The notes under the pieces were generated by a model. That model had not been told where the DNA came from and did not search any database. It saw nothing but the letters and a program-made list of their open reading frames with translations. Made by a program: the position numbers and the translations under genes. A stretch of 64,000 nucleotides of DNA from RPQJ01 sp044226195 (lineage in GTDB: Bacteria; Pseudomonadota; Gammaproteobacteria; Steroidobacterales; Steroidobacteraceae): the NCBI GenBank assembly GCA_044226195.1, contig JBGAHO010000001.1, positions 124,001-188,000 on the forward strand. Direction: 5' to 3'. Each line of letters starts with the position of its first letter. The stretch's first letter is position 1. Of the stretch, positions 34,069 through 42,737 are shown in pieces.

Positions 34069-36900
34069 CTACTTGCGGCGTGATCCGCGCCGGGATGGCC
34101 GGCCTGCCATCAGGGCACGGACGGCGGCCCCCTCCAGTTCCTGGTGCTCGACGAGCGCCGCCGCGACGCGCTCCAGCACCTCGCGATGGCTGCGCAGGAA
34201 CGTGACGGCCGCGCGATAGGAACTGCGCAACAAGGCGTCGATCTGCTTCGCCTGTGCGGCCGTCGGCTCTGTCGTCCAATGCAGGCTGCCGTCGCTGCCG
34301 AATCCCGATGTGCAGATCACGCTCGTGGCAGTGCGGGTGGCCACCGCGAGGTCGCTCGACGGGCTGCCACCGGAACTCAGGCTGATGCCGGACTTGCCGT
34401 AGACCACTTCCTCCGCTGCCCGGCCCGCGAGTATCGTCCGCAGCCGCTCGAGGACCTGCGTCCGGGTCATGACGGCCCCCTCGGGCGGCATCGACGCCGT
34501 GAAGCCGAGCGACCCGTCCATGCGCGGGATGATCGACACGAAAGTGAGTTCGGGGGCCCCGGCGGTGCTGCCGAGCGCCGACAAGGCGTGACCGGTCTCG
34601 TGCACGGCGACCCGCCGCATGTCGTCCGGCGTGAGTCGGATCACCGCTTCTTCCCGCCTTGGCCGGCGTGTCACCTCCGCGACGAGATCTTCGTGAGCGA
34701 TGCGCCTCCCCGCCTTGCGAGCCCGCCTGGCGGCGCCGCGAACGAAGAATTCGACGTCCGCGCCCGTGGATCCGAACGCAAGTTGCGCCAGGACGTTGAG
34801 CTTCACGTCCCGCTCGACGTTCTTGGCCTTGCGATGCGGGGCCAGGTAGTACGCGAAGATGTGCTGCAAGCCGGCGACGTTGGGACGCGGCAACTGGATA
34901 ACCTGGTCCAGTCGCCCGGCACGGCGCAGCGCCGGATCGACCTTGTCGGCGAAATTCGTCGCGCCGATGACGACGACCGGCTGCTCGGCGTCCATGCCCT
35001 GGATCTGCTCGAGCAGCGCGTTGACCACCTCGGTCTGGTAGATACCGTTCGAACCGGAGAACGTCTCTCGGTTGCCGACACTGTCGATCTCGTCGATGAA
35101 CAGGATGGCCGGCGCATAGCGACGCGCTTCGGCAAACGTCTCGCGCATGGCCCGCAGGTGCTGGTCGAGGCCGCCGGCGGCTTGCCACTGCGTGGCGCTC
35201 GCAAGGACGAACTTGATGTCGCACGCACGGGCAATGGCACGCGCCAGCGTGGTCTTGCCCGTGCCCGGCGCGCCGACCAGCAGCAGGCCGCGATCGACCG
35301 CGTGCCAGGCAATCCGGCCGGCGCGCGCGGCTGCGATGTCCGCAATCAGATCCTCGGCCACCTGGCGTGCTTCGCCGAGTCCGTGGAGGTCCTTCAGGCT
35401 CAGTGAATGGGCGGCGGATACCTGCGCGAGTCGCGCCTGGCAACGCTCGCGCAGATAGTCGATCGCCTCGGTCGCGCTGAGCTTGAGACGAATCGGCGCA
35501 TGGAAATCCGTGTGCAGCAGGTAGCGGACCCAGTCCGCGCCACCGCTTCGCCATCGCGGGGGAGGCGGCGCGCCGACGATCTGCCGGAACATGCCGACGA
35601 ACAGCTTCTCATCGACGCGCGGCAACGTGAGGAACAGATCCGTCACGCGTCGCAGGGGCTCCGGCACGTCGCCGCGTCGTTCGCATCCGATCAGGACCGG
35701 CGCTTCACCGATGGCCAGTTGATGCGCGGTCCACTCCGCGTCCCACAATGCTCGATAGGCGTGAAACGAGATCACGTGCAGCGCCGCTGCCGGGGTGCGA
35801 ATGTCGACCCAGCATCGGGCGTCGTCCCCGCTGACGGCCGCCGCGTGCTGAGTGCCCGCCGCGGGGAAAGCGGCGCGTTGCGGATCGAGCAAGCCGACCA
35901 CGATGTCCTCGACGAACGGGATGTCCGATTCGATGACGATGATCGGCGCGAATTCTTCCACAAAGCGGGCGAGCTGGCCGATCGATCCGGCCGGGTGCGA
36001 CTGCGAGTTGAACCGCTGCAGCAGGCGGTGACCCAAGGCGCCCCGCACCGCCTCGGCGAGCAGGACGGACACGAACGATTCGGTGACGGACAGGTCGCTC
36101 TTCGTCTTCGCGATCTGCGCCTCTTCGCCTTGCCGCGCTTCAGTCGCCCGCGCGACCGCGACCGCCTCGGCGAGCCGCACGCTCGCAGGGCTCGGTGCAG
36201 CCGGGGGATCCTCGGGTTGCGGGACGAGTTCGAGGCACGTGGGAACCGCAAGCCCATCGAGCGATCCCAGCGGCTGATCCTCGATCATCTCGATCTCGCC
36301 ATCCGCCTTGACCGCGAACGTCGATGCATAGAACCCGCCCGCATAGGCGACGCTCGCCCGCACGCGGAAGCGGTCGTCCTCGGTGCGGCCGTCGAGTCGC
36401 AGCGGCGCCCACTGCTTGCGACGAGTCTCGAGGTCGCCTTCGCTCGCCGCCGACCCGGCGTCCCCGGCCGTTCCGGCCGGCGTGATCTCCTCCGGGGCCT
36501 CGATCAGCACGAAGGCCCCCTGGTCGCCGCGCATGGCGAACACAAACAGCCGCACGTAACTGAGGATCATCGTCTCGAGCAGTTCCAGCGACTCGAGAAG
36601 ATTCACTGCGTGAATTGCGCTTGACGCTCCATCGAGCCAGAACGTGTTGTGCCCGCTGTGCAGCAGCAGGGCCCGGTCGACACTGGCCACACCGTGGAGC
36701 TGGACGTCGAGCAGGACGTGATCCGTGTAAAACGGCAGCCTCGCCTGCCGCGCGCGCAGCACGGCCGCGCCCGCGAACGCCTGGGGCGCTCGCCCGCGCA
36801 GGTTCGCCAGCAATTCGCCGATGACCTCGGGCCTGCATGGCTCCCATTCAATGTCCGGACCCAGCGTTCTTTCCACCTTGCCCCCGACAGCGGCCCGCAC
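34069..36900 (-). CDS. Soluble AAA+ / M41-type (FtsH-like) metalloprotease with a large unknown N-terminal region
   Basis: The 943-residue protein has three parts. Residues 1 to about 490 have no membrane span and no domain I recognise. An AAA+ module follows, with Walker A GAPGTGKTT (543-551, K549), Walker B ILFIDEID and the GRLDQVIQLPRPN arginine-finger region. The C-terminal peptidase domain has the zinc site H767-E-T-G-H771 and a third ligand, D850, in SSDLAVATRTA, aligning with the FtsH aspartate. True FtsH has N-terminal membrane helices and about 640 residues; this one is soluble and longer, so it is not housekeeping FtsH. The start is GTG at 36900, 15 bp after the DUF3841 gene. Seen: intact catalytic residues. 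Inferred: ATP-dependent proteolysis under control of the N-terminal half. Confidence 0.82.
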   Translation of the reverse strand: MRAAVGGKVERTLGPDIEWEPCRPEVIGELLANLRGRAPQAFAGAAVLRARQARLPFYTDHVLLDVQLHGVASVDRALLLHSGHNTFWLDGASSAIHAVNLLESLELLETMILSYVRLFVFAMRGDQGAFVLIEAPEEITPAGTAGDAGSAASEGDLETRRKQWAPLRLDGRTEDDRFRVRASVAYAGGFYASTFAVKADGEIEMIEDQPLGSLDGLAVPTCLELVPQPEDPPAAPSPASVRLAEAVAVARATEARQGEEAQIAKTKSDLSVTESFVSVLLAEAVRGALGHRLLQRFNSQSHPAGSIGQLARFVEEFAPIIVIESDIPFVEDIVVGLLDPQRAAFPAAGTQHAAAVSGDDARCWVDIRTPAAALHVISFHAYRALWDAEWTAHQLAIGEAPVLIGCERRGDVPEPLRRVTDLFLTLPRVDEKLFVGMFRQIVGAPPPPRWRSGGADWVRYLLHTDFHAPIRLKLSATEAIDYLRERCQARLAQVSAAHSLSLKDLHGLGEARQVAEDLIADIAAARAGRIAWHAVDRGLLLVGAPGTGKTTLARAIARACDIKFVLASATQWQAAGGLDQHLRAMRETFAEARRYAPAILFIDEIDSVGNRETFSGSNGIYQTEVVNALLEQIQGMDAEQPVVVIGATNFADKVDPALRRAGRLDQVIQLPRPNVAGLQHIFAYYLAPHRKAKNVERDVKLNVLAQLAFGSTGADVEFFVRGAARRARKAGRRIAHEDLVAEVTRRPRREEAVIRLTPDDMRRVAVHETGHALSALGSTAGAPELTFVSIIPRMDGSLGFTASMPPEGAVMTRTQVLERLRTILAGRAAEEVVYGKSGISLSSGGSPSSDLAVATRTATSVICTSGFGSDGSLHWTTEPTAAQAKQIDALLRSSYRAAVTFLRSHREVLERVAAALVEHQELEGAAVRALMAGRPSRRGSRRK

Positions 36901-36915
36901 GGCCTGATTGTCCGC

Positions 36916-37461
36916 CTATCTTGCCGTAAATAACGTGGCGCCTCGGACGTCATCCGGTCGCAATTCCCAGACGACACCCTGGATCGACTTGTAGCCGCGA
37001 GCCGCCGTGTACTGCCGGTGGTACCACTCGAGGTCGAAGATGCGCGACCAGCTCGGCGCGATCCGGCGCCGGTCCGGGCGCTCGTCGTACGCTCGCTCGT
37101 CGGCCAGCGAGCCCGGCAGGTACCAGCCGTTCAGCACGTAATGCCAGAGGTCGAAGTCCGAGCGCAAGACGCGCGCCGCGTCGAGTTCCAGTTCGATACG
37201 CACCCCGGCCGAGCCGGCCGGCAGGTGCCCGGAAGCGCGCAGGTCGGGCCTCCGCCGCGCCGAACCTCGCCATTGGCACCAGAGCCAGATCGGCCACTGG
37301 CCGGGCGACTCGGGCGGCCCGAGGCGGGAGCACATTTCGCCCGCCATCCATCGATACGCCGGCCGCCATTGGCGCGCGATCGGCAGACCGCTCGCGCGCC
37401 AGGTGCGGCCCGCGCGCAAAGCCGACGAGACGTCCGGCGTCTGGATCGTCCAAGCACGCAT
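36916..37461 (-). CDS. DUF3841 family protein
   Basis: The 181-residue protein starts MRAWTIQTPDV and contains the family's conserved segments YRWMAGEMCSRLG, PIWLWCQW, the (K/R)PDLRASGHLP element, and RSDFDLWHYVLNGWYLP. It is rich in tryptophan and has no signal peptide. DUF3841 has no established function. It is the first gene of a two-gene unit with the FtsH-like protease, so the two may work together, for example as substrate, adaptor or sensor. The longer frame upstream covers the divergent promoter region and is not protein-like. Confidence 0.75.
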   Translation of the reverse strand: MRAWTIQTPDVSSALRAGRTWRASGLPIARQWRPAYRWMAGEMCSRLGPPESPGQWPIWLWCQWRGSARRRPDLRASGHLPAGSAGVRIELELDAARVLRSDFDLWHYVLNGWYLPGSLADERAYDERPDRRRIAPSWSRIFDLEWYHRQYTAARGYKSIQGVVWELRPDDVRGATLFTAR

Positions 37462-37577
37462 CGACAGATCGGGCGGCCTCGAGTGACGGGACCAGACGCT
37501 AGCACACAGGTGCCACGCCTGTCGTTTTGACGCGGACTCTGCGAAGCTTGGGCGAGGCATCCCGAGTGAGGCCAGCC

Positions 37578-40415
37578 ATGCCCACGAAGCAGACCCGCGC
37601 GTCGCGGCACGTCGCTGGATGGCGATGCGTCCTGTTGATGTCGGGACTGGCCTGCGCAGCACAGCCGGCAACGGCGGCCACCTGGATCGAGCAGGCGCAG
37701 GCCGAACTCACCTGCACCGAGCAGGCCGATGACTCGGAGCGCCTGGCGCTCGACGCACCCTGGCTGCCCACGCCGCTGGACGCCAAGGGAGTGACCGACT
37801 ATTTCCGCGGCAAGCCGCGCGATCCGCGCCACGCCCGGTTTCGTCACCTGACGATGCTCTCTGCCATCGGCTGGTGGGCGGACCTCGTCAACGACCAGTC
37901 CCTGCGCAGCGACGTCTACGTCACGATTGGAGTGCTCGCCGACCGCTACGCCGCCAACTCGGATGCACCGTTGTTCCGCCAGATTGCCCGCTGCGCCCGG
38001 GCCCGTTTGATCAGCGCCCAACTCGAGCTCGATCATCCGCAACTGGCGGATCAGCTGGCCGACGACCTGGTCCGCCGGTATGCGCCCGATGCGCCGGCGC
38101 TGCCGGTCGAGGACTGGCCGCTGATCCTGGCGCTGCGTGAAATTCGTCTCGAGCCGGGCGCGCGTGCCGGCATCGCCCAGCTCGCGACCCGGGCCACCGT
38201 GTATGGCGGCGCGGCGGCACAAGCGAACCAGCGGGATCGATCCAGCCGACTGCTCGCGGCCGCCGCCCAGGGCGTGTTCGCGCTCGGTGACGCGGACAAG
38301 GCGCGCCAGGTTGCGCTGCAGTCGATGGTGGTCACCGGGAAGCCGCCAGGCACGGTGGCGGCCTGGCGCGCGATGCCGACGCTCTACGACGCCAGCGTGC
38401 GACTGAACGGCGCTGCGGACGCGGCCAGCCTGCGCGCCTTGCTGCAGCCTGACCAGCCACCCGGTGGACTCCGCGACCCGCAGGCCGCTTTCGAGTCCCT
38501 GCTGCGCCTGTCGCAGGCCGCCGAATCGCGAGGGCAATTCGACGACATGAGCCGCTTGCAGCAACAGGCCTTTCGCGCACTGGTGGAGCTGGGCGGGCTC
38601 GAGCGGTACTCCCTGCCCTTCTACCGGCACGCCCTGGACGACCTCGCCAGCACGCGCGACCCGGACCTCGCCGCCGCCGCCCGACGAGATTCCGCCTTTG
38701 CGGCCCGGACGCTCGCCACCTACACGGGCCTGTACGACACACTGCTGCGCCAGGCACAGAGCCAGTTCGTCGGCGATGCCCGTGAACAGCTCGTTTTCCA
38801 GTACAAGATCGACAACAGCCTGCATGCGCTCACGCAGTTGTCCACCGCCATGCCGCGCTCGAGCGCAGCGATCACCGACACCACGTTCCAGCTGGCACAA
38901 CTGCGGTCGTTCGGCCGGCTGACGCTCGCCACGTTGTCGGCGCAATTGTCGCGAGCCAGCATCGACCCGGCGTCACGGTTCAGCGTCGAACGCTACTTCT
39001 CGCTCGCGACGCAGACGGCCGTGTGGCTGCGCGGCATGCTCGATACCGTCCGCATCGCTCCAGGCGCCCCGCCGCCGGACGGCGAAGCGCTGTGGAAAGT
39101 CTTCTTCATGCTGGACGTCTTCAACAACGAGACCACCCGGGAATTCGATCGCTACACCGCGTTCGTGCGGCAAAAAGCGCCCGGAGTGGCAGAGCTGGCC
39201 ACACCTCGACCGTTGGCCGTCCGGGAGTTCCAGCGCCGGCTGCGCACGGGCGAGGCGCTGGTCGCCACGCTCGTGACTCCGCGCGACCTCTACGTGTGGG
39301 CCATTACCGCGGACCAAGTCGTCCTCTCCCACCAACTCGTCACCGAGCGCGAGCTGCGTGACAAGGTGATGCGCCTGCGAGCCGGCCTGGTTCCGGTCGG
39401 CGGCGCGAGCGGCCTGCCGGCCTTCGACGCGGCCGCAGCGTACGATCTCTATCGACTCGTGTTCGAACCCGTCGCGAAAGCACTGCAGGGCATGACCGAT
39501 GTGCTCTGGTACGGGCACGGACCGCTCGGGGCCGTGCCACCGCCCGTGCTGGTCACGGCTCCACCCGTCAAACCCAAGCTGCGTACCGCCGCAGAATTCG
39601 CGGCGACGCGCTTCCTGGTGGACCGCCATGCCTTCGCCGCGCTGGCGGACCTGTCGCTCTTCCCCTGGCAGCGGGACAGGGCGCCCCTGCAGCGATCGAA
39701 TGAGCGCTTGCTGGGCGTCGGCGCGCCACTGCTGACGGCCGACGAAATCGCCGGCAGACCGCGCGCGAAGTCCTACGAGCTGGCGGGCGGGCTCGACGGC
39801 AAGGCATTGTCGGAACTGCCGAAGCTGGCCGAATCCGTCGACGAAATGAAGGGCCTGGCCGCAGTGGTCGGCGAATCCAATGCAACACTCTGGCTCGGGC
39901 CGGACGCCAGCGAAAAGCGCTTCGTCGGCGACGCTCTGCGATCCTACCCGTTGATCGCCTTGGCCACGCACGGCTTCTTGCCGGGCGAAGTGCGCGACGT
40001 ACCGGAGCCGGCCTTGATGCTGGCGCTCGACGCGACTCGCCAGGATCGTTTCGACGGCATCCTCACCAGCCGGGAGATCGCCAGCCTGCAACTCGACGCC
40101 GATCTCGTCATTCTCTCGGCGTGCAACACCGCGAGCGCCGACGGCCGGCCGCGCGCCGAAGCATTTACCGGTCTTACCCAGGCATTTTTCACCGCAGGCG
40201 CCCGCTCGCTGATGGTGAGCCATTGGCCCGTGATGTCGGGCGCAGCCGTACAGCTGTCGGTCGGTACGCTCGAACGCGCCGAAAAGCAGGGTCTTTCCCT
40301 GTCGAGGAGTCTGCAGCAGGCGATGCAGGCGGCACGCAAGGCGGGCGCCGCCAGCCCGATCGAATCGCACCCGTCGTTCTGGGGCCCGTTCGTGATCGTC
40401 GGTGACGGACGCTAA
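37578..40415 (+). CDS. Exported CHAT-domain (caspase-like) peptidase
   Basis: The 945-residue protein begins with a signal peptide (WRCVLLMSGLACAAQPATAA). A long helical region over residues 40-560 is probably TPR-like. The C-terminal CHAT domain, from about residue 600, has the catalytic dyad H798 in ATHGFLPGE and C849 in SACNTA; AFFTAGARSLMVSHWPV is typical of the domain end. The ATG at 37578 has a GAGG site 6 bp away; a TTG 17 codons upstream is less likely. CHAT proteases are usually cytosolic, so the export signal is notable. It diverges from the DUF3841/FtsH-like pair and converges, with overlapping stops, on the FecR gene. The substrate is unknown. Confidence 0.85.
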   Translation: MPTKQTRASRHVAGWRCVLLMSGLACAAQPATAATWIEQAQAELTCTEQADDSERLALDAPWLPTPLDAKGVTDYFRGKPRDPRHARFRHLTMLSAIGWWADLVNDQSLRSDVYVTIGVLADRYAANSDAPLFRQIARCARARLISAQLELDHPQLADQLADDLVRRYAPDAPALPVEDWPLILALREIRLEPGARAGIAQLATRATVYGGAAAQANQRDRSSRLLAAAAQGVFALGDADKARQVALQSMVVTGKPPGTVAAWRAMPTLYDASVRLNGAADAASLRALLQPDQPPGGLRDPQAAFESLLRLSQAAESRGQFDDMSRLQQQAFRALVELGGLERYSLPFYRHALDDLASTRDPDLAAAARRDSAFAARTLATYTGLYDTLLRQAQSQFVGDAREQLVFQYKIDNSLHALTQLSTAMPRSSAAITDTTFQLAQLRSFGRLTLATLSAQLSRASIDPASRFSVERYFSLATQTAVWLRGMLDTVRIAPGAPPPDGEALWKVFFMLDVFNNETTREFDRYTAFVRQKAPGVAELATPRPLAVREFQRRLRTGEALVATLVTPRDLYVWAITADQVVLSHQLVTERELRDKVMRLRAGLVPVGGASGLPAFDAAAAYDLYRLVFEPVAKALQGMTDVLWYGHGPLGAVPPPVLVTAPPVKPKLRTAAEFAATRFLVDRHAFAALADLSLFPWQRDRAPLQRSNERLLGVGAPLLTADEIAGRPRAKSYELAGGLDGKALSELPKLAESVDEMKGLAAVVGESNATLWLGPDASEKRFVGDALRSYPLIALATHGFLPGEVRDVPEPALMLALDATRQDRFDGILTSREIASLQLDADLVILSACNTASADGRPRAEAFTGLTQAFFTAGARSLMVSHWPVMSGAAVQLSVGTLERAEKQGLSLSRSLQQAMQAARKAGAASPIESHPSFWGPFVIVGDGR

Positions 40416-41308
40416 TGCGCGGCCGGCGACGCGCCGCCCCATAGCACGCCGTCACCGATCGTGCCGGCGAGCGGATCGCCGGCACGGATGAGCGGGCGCA
40501 GGCGCTCGAAGCTCTCGAGCCGCCAGCGACCGCCGTCCTGGCCCGCGAGCCAGACCGCCTGCGCGGTGATGCCAAGCGGGCTGGCGTCAGCCGCAAGATC
40601 GGCCGGCGGCGCCGGTCCGCCAGCCACGGCCTCCAGCGCGGTCTCGAAACGCTTGCCGGTCGCGTCGGTGATCAGCACGGTGTAGCGGCCCACCGGCAGC
40701 GGCACGTCGTCGAGGCGCACCTGCCACCCGTCGATCGATTCGCGGTCCACGAGGCTGTTGCTGCCAGACAGCACCTTGACGATGAATGGCGGACAGCCCC
40801 CGTGCCACGCGAGCGGCAGGTCGCGCTCGCCGGCGACGATGCGCGCGCCCGGGACGAGGATCGGCACGTGTATCTCCCTGGCCGCGTCACTGGTCGACGT
40901 GCAGGCCTCCCCGCCTCGCGATGCGGCCGTACCGGCGACCCGGTATTCGTCGTCGAACAGGTCAGGGATCGACTGGAAGATCGACTGCAGCTTGCCCAGA
41001 GGCCGCGCATCGGGAATCACGAAAGTGCCCGGCCCCTTGAAGCTGGAGACTTCGCCGCTGGCCAGTTGCACCTTGAGCGACGCACCGGCCGGCAGTGTCA
41101 CGCGGTCGCCCGCCATCGCGACCGCGCCGATCTGTACCGGCACGCTCTGGCCGCGCGGCGGGCGAGTGAACGTGAAGCGCCCAGCGGCGGGGCGGTACTC
41201 CGCGACGACTCCCACGCCAGAATCGCTGCTGGCAGCCAGGGAGATCGAAACCGGCAGCAGCACTGCGATTGCAACCGCTGCGAAGATCCGCTGGCTCGTC
41301 CACACCAT
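40412..41308 (-). CDS. Exported FecR-domain protein
   Basis: The 298-residue protein starts with a signal peptide (IFAAVAIAVLLPVSISLAASS). A FecR-type beta domain over about residues 35-110 reads GRFTFTRPPRG, GDRVTLPAGASLKVQLASGEVSSFKGPGT. The C-terminal 180 residues are beta-rich with two cysteines. Standalone FecR proteins of this kind often sit next to CHASE2 sensors, as here (1 bp from the CHASE2 gene upstream). It probably acts in the periplasm. No sigma factor or TonB receptor is nearby, so it is not a ferric-citrate type FecR. Confidence 0.8.
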   Translation of the reverse strand: MVWTSQRIFAAVAIAVLLPVSISLAASSDSGVGVVAEYRPAAGRFTFTRPPRGQSVPVQIGAVAMAGDRVTLPAGASLKVQLASGEVSSFKGPGTFVIPDARPLGKLQSIFQSIPDLFDDEYRVAGTAASRGGEACTSTSDAAREIHVPILVPGARIVAGERDLPLAWHGGCPPFIVKVLSGSNSLVDRESIDGWQVRLDDVPLPVGRYTVLITDATGKRFETALEAVAGGPAPPADLAADASPLGITAQAVWLAGQDGGRWRLESFERLRPLIRAGDPLAGTIGDGVLWGGASPAAH

Positions 41309-41309
41309 G

Positions 41310-42737
41310 TCAGTGGCCCTCTGGATGCGGGTCGTGTTCGCGCAGGCACGTCGCGAGCAGCGTCTGGAACCACCCGTTCAAGCCCGGCGAGAAACGGCGG
41401 CGCTTCGCCTTGAAGTGCTCGATGAACCCGAGCCCCGTCTCCAGCGCCTTGTACACGATCACGAGCAGGATCGCAGCCTCGACGGCGTCGAACACGCCCA
41501 GGTACCCGAACAGCGCCAGGGCGGCGGCAACGCTCGCCAGCACGCAGGCGGTGGAGACGACCAGCGCTGCAAGTCCCCGCAGCCGCCATTCCGCGAAAAC
41601 GACGCAAGCGAACAGCAGCAGCGCCGTGAGGCGATACGCGAGTCGGGCCCGCCCGCCCTGCTCCGAGTCCTGCAGCGGGGCATACCGAATGGTGTTCGCC
41701 AGCAGTTCGACCCCGGGCAGCACGCCGCTCGGGGTCAGCCAGAAATCGCCCGCGCTCGCATGCGTCGAGCCGATGAGAACGACCCGCCCGCCAAACAACC
41801 GGGCATCGTCGCGCGCGATCTCCGGGTCGAGGACCAGCAGCGCAGAGACAGCCTGCGCGTCCGTTCGTGGTGGCGCCTGCCCTGCTCCGGTCAGCCGCGG
41901 TCCGACCAGCAGGCGTTGTGGCGCGGTGGTCTCGCGGCTGTGGCACGCGTTCCCGGGCACGGAAGGCACGACGGGTCGATGGAGCCCCGGTGGAAGGGGA
42001 TCGAGCAACGCTGCCAGGCGCGTCGCCACCGACGGCAACCAGAGCGCTTCTCCGGCGCTGCATACGGCCAGCCATGGCTGCCATCCATGGACCGCCCCGC
42101 CGCCACCGGTTTCGAAACTCGCGTGCGCCCAGGCGAGACGGGCGTTGCTCTCGAACACGTCGTCGAGCGGGCTCGCGGCCATCCGATGCGTGCCGTCCGG
42201 CGCCGGCTCGATGCGCTTCGGAAACACCAGCGGAGCGGACCCCGGGTACTGCATCAGGAAATCCCGCAGCACTCGCTCGTCCCCCGTCCCGCCGTCGGTC
42301 CCGCCGAACGACAAGTCGATGTCGACGACGACCGCGGCGGGTCGTGCGCGGGTGACGACCTCCATGAGGCGCGTCAGTTCCCTGCGCGGAGTGATCGCGG
42401 GCGAGCCCCATGCCTGCTGCGTTGCCTCGTCGATGTCGACGATCGTGACCGGGATCGTCCGGTCGGATTCGAACCAGCCGTGCGACAGAGCGCGCAATGA
42501 CAGGTCGAGTTCGACGGGCGAATGACCGAGCGTGTCCGTGACGGCGAAATGGCGGATCGTGCCGAGCAGCGCGAAGCCCATCCCAACGAGGACAGCCAGG
42601 ACCACGGCGCGGATCGTTTCGGCACGCGGATCGTGTTCGAGCGTGGCGGCCACTCGCAGCCAATGACGCAGGCGCAGCCTGGCACCCTTCCGCTTCTCAC
42701 CGAGCGACGTCGATTCGATCCGGTCGCTGCCGCTCAT
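41310..42737 (-). CDS. CHASE2-domain membrane sensor without an output domain
   Basis: Read from the ATG at 42737 this is a 475-residue protein. There is one N-terminal span (AVVLAVLVGMGFALLGTI), then a periplasmic CHASE2 domain (VTIVDIDEATQQAWG, AAVVVDIDLSFGG, VVLIGSTHASAGDFWLTP, GVELLANTIRYA) and three closely spaced C-terminal spans. CHASE2 is normally followed by a kinase or cyclase domain; here only about 40 residues remain after the last span. In the sequence as given the frame is open upstream into the next gene, but an 8-base C run (42739-42746) just before the start suggests a false fusion: with 7 bases the upstream gene would stop as ATGA over this start. Confidence 0.78.
   Translation of the reverse strand: MSGSDRIESTSLGEKRKGARLRLRHWLRVAATLEHDPRAETIRAVVLAVLVGMGFALLGTIRHFAVTDTLGHSPVELDLSLRALSHGWFESDRTIPVTIVDIDEATQQAWGSPAITPRRELTRLMEVVTRARPAAVVVDIDLSFGGTDGGTGDERVLRDFLMQYPGSAPLVFPKRIEPAPDGTHRMAASPLDDVFESNARLAWAHASFETGGGGAVHGWQPWLAVCSAGEALWLPSVATRLAALLDPLPPGLHRPVVPSVPGNACHSRETTAPQRLLVGPRLTGAGQAPPRTDAQAVSALLVLDPEIARDDARLFGGRVVLIGSTHASAGDFWLTPSGVLPGVELLANTIRYAPLQDSEQGGRARLAYRLTALLLFACVVFAEWRLRGLAALVVSTACVLASVAAALALFGYLGVFDAVEAAILLVIVYKALETGLGFIEHFKAKRRRFSPGLNGWFQTLLATCLREHDPHPEGH

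Noticed and set aside
34069..36900. Housekeeping FtsH
   Set aside because: No N-terminal membrane helices, about 300 residues too long, and paired with DUF3841 rather than rlmE/folP.
40412..41308. FecR iron-signalling anti-sigma factor
   Set aside because: It has a signal peptide rather than an N-terminal cytoplasmic anti-sigma domain with a membrane anchor, and no FecI/FecA genes are adjacent.
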